A DNA stretch of 8,895 nucleotides from contig DASZMX010000063.1 in assembly GCA_035551475.1 (NCBI GenBank), forward strand, positions 1 through 8,895. The letters run 5' to 3'. The translations under genes and the position numbers were made by a program. This DNA comes from DASZMX01 sp035551475 (GTDB lineage: Bacteria > Verrucomicrobiota > Verrucomicrobiia > Limisphaerales > Palsa-1400). This document shows, in pieces, positions 6,288-8,895 of the stretch (positions are counted from its first letter, which is position 1; each line of letters begins with the position of its first letter). The notes beneath the pieces were generated by a model. That model saw nothing but the letters and a program-made list of their open reading frames with translations. It was not told the DNA's origin and made no database searches.

Positions 6288-7202
6288 TCATCTCGACATT
6301 TCCGGCCCCCGGTCTTTGGGCGGAATATCGTGCCCCGGTTGCCGCGACCGTAGAAGTTTTGTCCAAGCATCCATAACAGCGTCGCGGGTTTGTGTGGCGA
6401 AGAACATTGACCGTTCCAGCCAGGTCTTTCCGATGCCCTGTTGCGGAACTTCCCCGGTTTTCTCAATGCCCTTGAGCCACGGGCGGGCGATATTGAGCGA
6501 TTTAACCCATCGCCACATCTTGAATCGTTCAGGGTCTTCGACCGCTCCCCGCTGTTTCATACCAATTGCCTCTTTGCCGATTTTCGGCTCAGGCAGGCGG
6601 TCTATGCCACGGTCTTTAAGCGAGCGGTGATCCACCCGCTCCGGGCGGCCAGCCTTTTCCAAGGCGTCGTTTTCTGCCTTCGCCCACGATTCGCGCCAGT
6701 GAACCAGCAGCCCCTTGTCGTTCCACTCGCGCGGCTTCTTGGCGCTGAATTTGTCGCCGTCTAACGTCCGCATAGTGGCGAGGATATGGACGTGCGGATT
6801 TTTGCCGTTCTTGGGATTGTGCAACGATACCTCGGCAATCATGCCCCGGCTCACCAGCTCGTTTTGCGCCCAATCCACGGCAAGCTGAAATTGCTCCTTT
6901 GAGGATAGCTCCTTTGGAACGGCCAGAATGAACTCACGGGAGAGTTGAGCGTCCTTGCGCTTCTCGCCAAGCTCAACCGCATTCCAAAGTGTCGCGGTTT
7001 TGGCCGTCCATTCCGGCGAATTGTCCGGCCTCAAAATGACAGACTCGACGATGCCCTTTGTCCGGATGGAATAGTCATGGATTTTTTCCGTGCGCTCATC
7101 CCGAATTTTTGTGCCGGTGCGATAGGCGGCGGCTGCAACGGCAGAGTGTCCGTTGCCTCGACTGATGATCTTTGCTTCCAACCGGTATATTGCCATACGC
7201 AT
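6288..7202 (-). CDS. MobA/MobL-family relaxase (MOBQ type), short form
   Basis: This is a 304-residue relaxase. The N-terminus MAIYRLEAKIISRGNGHSAVAAAAYRTG matches the start of MobA/MobL proteins: a beta strand, then a Ser-Ala helix carrying the catalytic tyrosine, here Y27 (Y25 if translation starts at M3). The metal-binding motif is NPHVHILATMR with H137 and H139. LSREFILAVPKEL (about 88-100) is the middle motif. A basic region, HRSLKDRGIDRLPEPKIG (about 192-210), follows. The family nicks oriT, stays covalently bound to the 5' end and pilots the strand to a recipient. This copy ends soon after the nuclease domain and lacks the helicase or primase domains of TraA or RSF1010 MobA. ATG codons at 7202 and 7196 are both possible. 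No Shine-Dalgarno sequence is clear. No coupling protein or transfer channel is visible, so mobilization would need a helper. Confidence 0.9.
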   Translation of the reverse strand: MRMAIYRLEAKIISRGNGHSAVAAAAYRTGTKIRDERTEKIHDYSIRTKGIVESVILRPDNSPEWTAKTATLWNAVELGEKRKDAQLSREFILAVPKELSSKEQFQLAVDWAQNELVSRGMIAEVSLHNPKNGKNPHVHILATMRTLDGDKFSAKKPREWNDKGLLVHWRESWAKAENDALEKAGRPERVDHRSLKDRGIDRLPEPKIGKEAIGMKQRGAVEDPERFKMWRWVKSLNIARPWLKGIEKTGEVPQQGIGKTWLERSMFFATQTRDAVMDAWTKLLRSRQPGHDIPPKDRGPEMSR

Positions 7203-7241
7203 ATAACCAGTCCGGTTTGGCCCCCTTTTCTGAACAAAATA

Positions 7242-7247
7242 ATTATA
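7242..7247 (-). promoter_or_regulatory. Candidate -10 box of the relaxase operon
   Basis: On the minus strand a perfect TATAAT (7247-7242) lies in an A+T-rich pocket (7231-7256), about 39 nt upstream of the first relaxase ATG. No convincing -35 box is seen 16-18 nt further up, so the promoter would depend on an activator or is not a standard one. Confidence 0.4.
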
Positions 7248-7297
7248 TCAAAATTTGCGGCTTCAGTCTCGCGGAGATTGGCTCTGACAGCCAGTTT

Positions 7298-7336
7298 CCC
7301 GCGATTCGTTCGTTGACGTGCGGGTGAGTGCATTCG
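7298..7336 (+). other. Candidate oriT nic-like region
   Basis: A short inverted repeat CCCGC (7298-7302) / GCGGG (7320-7324) is followed directly by TGAGTGCATTCG (7325-7336). In IncQ/MOBQ plasmids an inverted repeat is followed by a nic core that I recall as close to TAAGTGCG/CCCT, with the cut after the GCG. The GGTGAGTGC here resembles GGTAAGTGC, but the bases around the expected cut differ. It lies about 120 bp upstream of the relaxase gene, a usual place for oriT. The match is short and from memory. Confidence 0.25.
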
Positions 7337-7440
7337 CGTCCATCGCCGTGCGTCTTTGTCCGAAGGCGTGTAGCGAAATGAAACAGAAGCGACGGCCACA
7401 ACATTGGCCGGAGCGAAAAGGAGACGAACAGCGCGGTTAT

Positions 7441-7456
7441 ACATCGCAAGCGATGT
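7441..7456. repeat. Perfect palindrome ACATCGC-AA-GCGATGT
   Basis: Two 7-bp arms are separated by 2 bp, symmetric on both strands. This form suits a dimeric repressor operator better than an RNA hairpin, though a 6-bp stem with a 4-nt loop could also form. On the minus strand TATAAC follows immediately. The HTH protein of the element is a candidate ligand (speculation). Confidence 0.5.
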
Positions 7457-7462
7457 TCCGCG

Positions 7463-7605
7463 CTAAAGGGACTCCAAAGCTGTCCCTTAGAATCCCTGCT
7501 TTCACCGCCGGACGCTGTCCGGCCAAGGGGCTGTCCGCCCCCTGACCCCGGACACAAAGGCGTTCCGCCCTTGTGGAACCCTGACCAAAGGACGGCGTCC
7601 CTTGG
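7463..7605 (-). repeat. Array of five adjacent hairpins sharing a stem pattern, best folded on the minus strand
   Basis: On the minus strand, in order: arms CCAAGGGAC/GTCCTTTGG with 3-nt loop (7605-7585); ACAAGGGCG/CGCCTTTGT with loop GAA (7574-7554); CAGGGGGC/GCCCCTTG with loop GGACA (7544-7524); GCCGGAC/GTCCGGC with loop AGC (7523-7507); CTAAGGGAC/GTCCCTTTAG with 9-nt loop and one bulged T (7490-7463). The first three each have one G-T pair at the same place, just after the outer AA/TT (or A/T) pairs. On the + strand this would be an A-C mismatch, so the minus strand is the likely folded strand. Outer and inner pairs change together between copies. Linkers share a CAGGG-like core (TCAGGGTTCC, GCAGGGATT). 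Confidence 0.7.
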
Positions 7606-7655
7606 AACGCGCAAACCAGAGCCGTGCCGTCCCTGGCCACCCTTGCCCAATCGTC

Positions 7656-7722
7656 CGCTGGTTAGAATCGCGCCAGCGTCCCGGCCACGCTAGACTGGCC
7701 GCTATGGGGCTTTTCTGCCCCA
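7656..7722. repeat. Cluster of three perfect inverted repeats
   Basis: CGCTGG/CCAGCG (7656-7661 and 7673-7678, 11-nt loop), GGCCA/TGGCC (7683-7687 and 7696-7700, 8-nt loop) and TGGGGC/GCCCCA (7705-7710 and 7717-7722, loop TTTTCT) follow one another within 67 bp. All are perfect on both strands, so they give no strand preference. They extend the structured region beyond the main array. Confidence 0.55.
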
Positions 7723-7808
7723 ACCAGCCCCGACAACTGGCCCACCCGCACCAAACTTACACCCGTCGCACTATCCCGCTAAAACCCCGCTTTCCGCCCG
7801 TTTGCCCG

Positions 7809-7830
7809 GCCCCCCAACCGGAGGGCTTTT
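7809..7830. repeat. C-rich hairpin followed by TTTT, terminator-like on +
   Basis: Arms GCCCCCC (7809-7815) and GGAGGGC (7820-7826) flank a 4-nt loop AACC, and TTTT follows at 7827-7830. On the + strand the form resembles an intrinsic terminator, but the stem has a C-A mismatch there, which becomes a U-G pair on the minus strand. No + strand gene reads into it, so a terminator role is doubtful. Confidence 0.35.
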
Positions 7831-7990
7831 AGGGTGTGACCAGACGAGGCGCGAAACGCGCGGTGAAAAGTTAGACTGTGCTTCTGTCGCTCTCTGCCGC
7901 CGCGACGGGCGGCATCTTGGGGGGAACCGACGCGCTAATAGCAAACCGCCTTATTTTCGTTTTTGGCCGCTTTCGATAATAACGGCGAGC

Positions 7991-8012
7991 GTTCCGAACC
8001 TTACGCCGGAAC
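7991..8012 (-). terminator. Weak hairpin at the 3' end of the methyltransferase gene
   Basis: GTTCCG (7991-7996) and CGGAAC (8007-8012) form a 6-bp stem with a 10-nt loop spanning the stop codon of the methyltransferase gene. No T-run follows on the minus strand, so an intrinsic terminator is not well supported. It may simply be one more stem of the structured block. Confidence 0.2.
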
Positions 8013-8895
8013 TTCAAGGAGGATCGGTTGCTGAAAATAATCTCTTAAATCAATCGATTCGCCCATGAGCATATCCTCATAAACTTGCTTCATCGTAGCA
8101 GCGGGCAAGTCCGTTTCGAGAAATCGAAACGCAGAACCCGCCAAATAGTCCAGACTCAAATCAAAGGCCATCCACCGACGCCGTTCAATCTCAGCCACGG
8201 CACCGGTTGTATTTGAACCGGCAAAAATATCGACTACAAGATCACCCGGTTCCGTCAACAGCCTGATAAAAAATTCAGGCAATTTTGCTGGAAATCTTGC
8301 GGGATGTTGCTGGGTGCCAACCATTTTGCAACCGCTCAAATACCGCCCGTTGCTTTCTGTATTCGGTATTTGCAGCAGATTTGGCGGAATTGCCCCCCCG
8401 TTGTCCTTCCCAAAAGTTGCGGCAACATCATGTCCGCTTGGTCGCTTTGCGGGTTTGTAAAAAGCAGCGGGGTCTTGAATCAGCTTTTTCATCCTGTCGC
8501 TATACGGTGCCAAAACCTTGCTAACGTCTGCTTTTGGCCATTGGCTTTTTGAAAACCACCAAACCGTATTCACGGAATCCTTCGCACGCAGCTTCCGCTT
8601 GTTCACCCACTCAATCGGAGACGGCAATTTTGCGGGATTATGCCAATAAAAATCCTGAGCCAATTTAAAGCCCAAATCATCACAGAATTTCAGCAGCACT
8701 CGAAAGGGATAAAGGGCGCGTTCCGGTGCTCCTTTTACGTATGCACCCCCAATGTCAATTACAAACGAGCCGTCCGGCCTCAATTTCTGAAAAACAAGAG
8801 CGCCAAATTCCGCCAACCATTCAACATAGGCTTCTTGGGTCTTATTTCCTGAGCGGTCGAGATATTCCTTTTCTCTCTGCAAAGCAAAAGGCGGC
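8001..8895 (-). CDS. Beta-class DNA (N4-cytosine or N6-adenine) methyltransferase, N-terminus outside window
   Basis: The frame is open to the right edge and 297 codons are visible before the TAA at 8001-8003. The edge reads PPFALQREKEY, the catalytic motif IV of amino-methyltransferases ([S/D/N]PP[F/Y]). The residue before PPF is outside the window. Further on come a long middle region likely to hold the target-recognition domain, the HPARFP motif (about residues 197-202 of the fragment) and DLVVDIFAGSNTTGAVAE, the AdoMet-binding motif I (about 218-235). The order IV - target recognition - I is that of the beta class. A TTG 13 nt inside the edge could be taken as a start but would cut off the catalytic motif, so it is not the real one. 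No restriction enzyme is visible. It may be solitary or have a partner further right. Confidence 0.9.
   Translation of the reverse strand, partial: PPFALQREKEYLDRSGNKTQEAYVEWLAEFGALVFQKLRPDGSFVIDIGGAYVKGAPERALYPFRVLLKFCDDLGFKLAQDFYWHNPAKLPSPIEWVNKRKLRAKDSVNTVWWFSKSQWPKADVSKVLAPYSDRMKKLIQDPAAFYKPAKRPSGHDVAATFGKDNGGAIPPNLLQIPNTESNGRYLSGCKMVGTQQHPARFPAKLPEFFIRLLTEPGDLVVDIFAGSNTTGAVAEIERRRWMAFDLSLDYLAGSAFRFLETDLPAATMKQVYEDMLMGESIDLRDYFQQPILLEVPA

Larger units (their letters stand above)
7203..8000. other. About 800 bp without a convincing gene: structured intergenic block between relaxase and methyltransferase
   Basis: Open frames here on either strand have no family features and are built from the repeated stems, so I treat the block as non-coding. 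Going rightward it holds the A+T-rich relaxase promoter pocket, a candidate nic-like site (about 7298-7336), a hairpin CGGCCA/TGGCCG (7393-7410), a perfect palindrome (7441-7456), the related-hairpin array (7463-7605), more perfect stems (7656-7722), a C-rich stem followed by TTTT (7809-7830), GCGCG-AAA-CGCGC (7849-7861) and TGCCGCC/GGCGGCA (7895-7914). Such density of stems upstream of a relaxase suits an origin of transfer or replication, or a structured RNA. Confidence 0.6.
5403..8895. mobile_element. Probable integrative mobilizable element or island next to tRNA-Gly (right end not reached)
   Basis: Everything to the right of the tRNA 3' end differs from the housekeeping left half. It holds a MOBQ-type relaxase, an excisionase-like HTH protein, an unknown protein in the relaxase operon, a hairpin-rich non-coding block and a DNA methyltransferase. 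Base composition also shifts: a hand count of the line 8821-8880 gives 27 G/C of 60, against 40 of 60 for 5221-5280 in pyrC. The tRNA 3' end is the commonest attachment site for tyrosine recombinases. No integrase, coupling protein or second attachment repeat is visible. The element either continues to the right or is a remnant. The left boundary is inferred from the tRNA edge. Confidence 0.6.

Noticed and set aside
7463..7605. CRISPR array
   Set aside because: The repeated units are hairpins with varied sequence and linkers of 0-16 nt, not identical repeats with regular spacers, and no cas gene is present.
7243..7650. Minus-strand frame of 135 codons upstream of the relaxase
   Set aside because: Its Gly/Arg/Pro-rich N-terminal half is just the translation of the hairpin array, and the rest shows no domain. 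No ribosome-binding site was seen. Structure explains the sequence better than a protein.
7661..7876. Integron attC site suggested by GTTAGAC at 7870-7876 and GTTAGAA at 7661-7667
   Set aside because: No matching RYYYAAC partner was found at the right distance and orientation, and there is no integron integrase.
7203..8000. Retron (msr/msd) explanation for the structured block
   Set aside because: No reverse transcriptase gene is present on either side within the window.
7602..8068. Two + strand frames crossing the intergenic block
   Set aside because: Both are Pro/Arg-rich, without start signals, and run over hairpins or into the methyltransferase 3' end.

Overview
The window looks like a bacterial chromosome of fairly high GC, most likely Verrucomicrobiota or a relative. 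That phylum call is an inference from protein style (Gram-negative-type YidC with a long Asn/Thr/Pro-rich periplasmic linker, a short KH-R3H protein without a Jag_N domain, RnpA with an RSR motif) and is not proven. The sequence has two very different halves joined at a tRNA-Gly gene.

Left half, 1-5402, core genome. The 3' end of an ABC-2 transporter permease (+) runs convergently, with a 3-nt gap, into a minus-strand housekeeping block. Read 5' to 3' on the minus strand the block is pyrC (dihydroorotase), a secreted thioredoxin-fold protein, then the classic rpmH-rnpA-yidD-yidC-khpB cluster. A TTGACA-16-TATCTT promoter sits before rpmH. The cluster is tightly packed: rpmH and rnpA are 1 nt apart, rnpA and yidD overlap by ATGA, and yidD and yidC overlap by 11 nt. 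It joins a ribosomal protein, the RNase P protein, the membrane insertase with its accessory factor, and an RNA-binding protein. dnaA is not beside it here. tRNA-Gly(UCC), 5329-5402, is transcribed divergently from pyrC from its own TTGACA-16-TAAGAT promoter.

Right half, 5403-8895, accessory DNA abutting the tRNA 3' end: probably an integrative mobilizable element or island whose far end and integrase lie outside the window. Starting at the tRNA it holds a perfect tandem 11-bp repeat (possible recombinase arm sites), then three minus-strand genes read in the order MOBQ-type MobA/MobL relaxase, unknown 138-aa protein, small excisionase-like HTH protein. Next comes about 800 bp of apparently non-coding, hairpin-rich DNA, and then a beta-class DNA methyltransferase (minus) that runs off the right edge at its catalytic PPF motif. 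Base composition falls towards the methyltransferase.

The most unusual signal is the non-coding block upstream of the relaxase. Between 7463 and 7605 there is a run of five inverted repeats. Three of them carry an A-C mismatch at the same stem position when read on the + strand, which becomes a G-U wobble on the minus strand. A fourth has a bulge at that place. Other stem pairs differ between copies in a compensatory way. This points to a minus-strand RNA or single-stranded DNA with a repeated, selected fold. A perfect 16-bp palindrome and a candidate nic-like site lie between this array and the relaxase gene.
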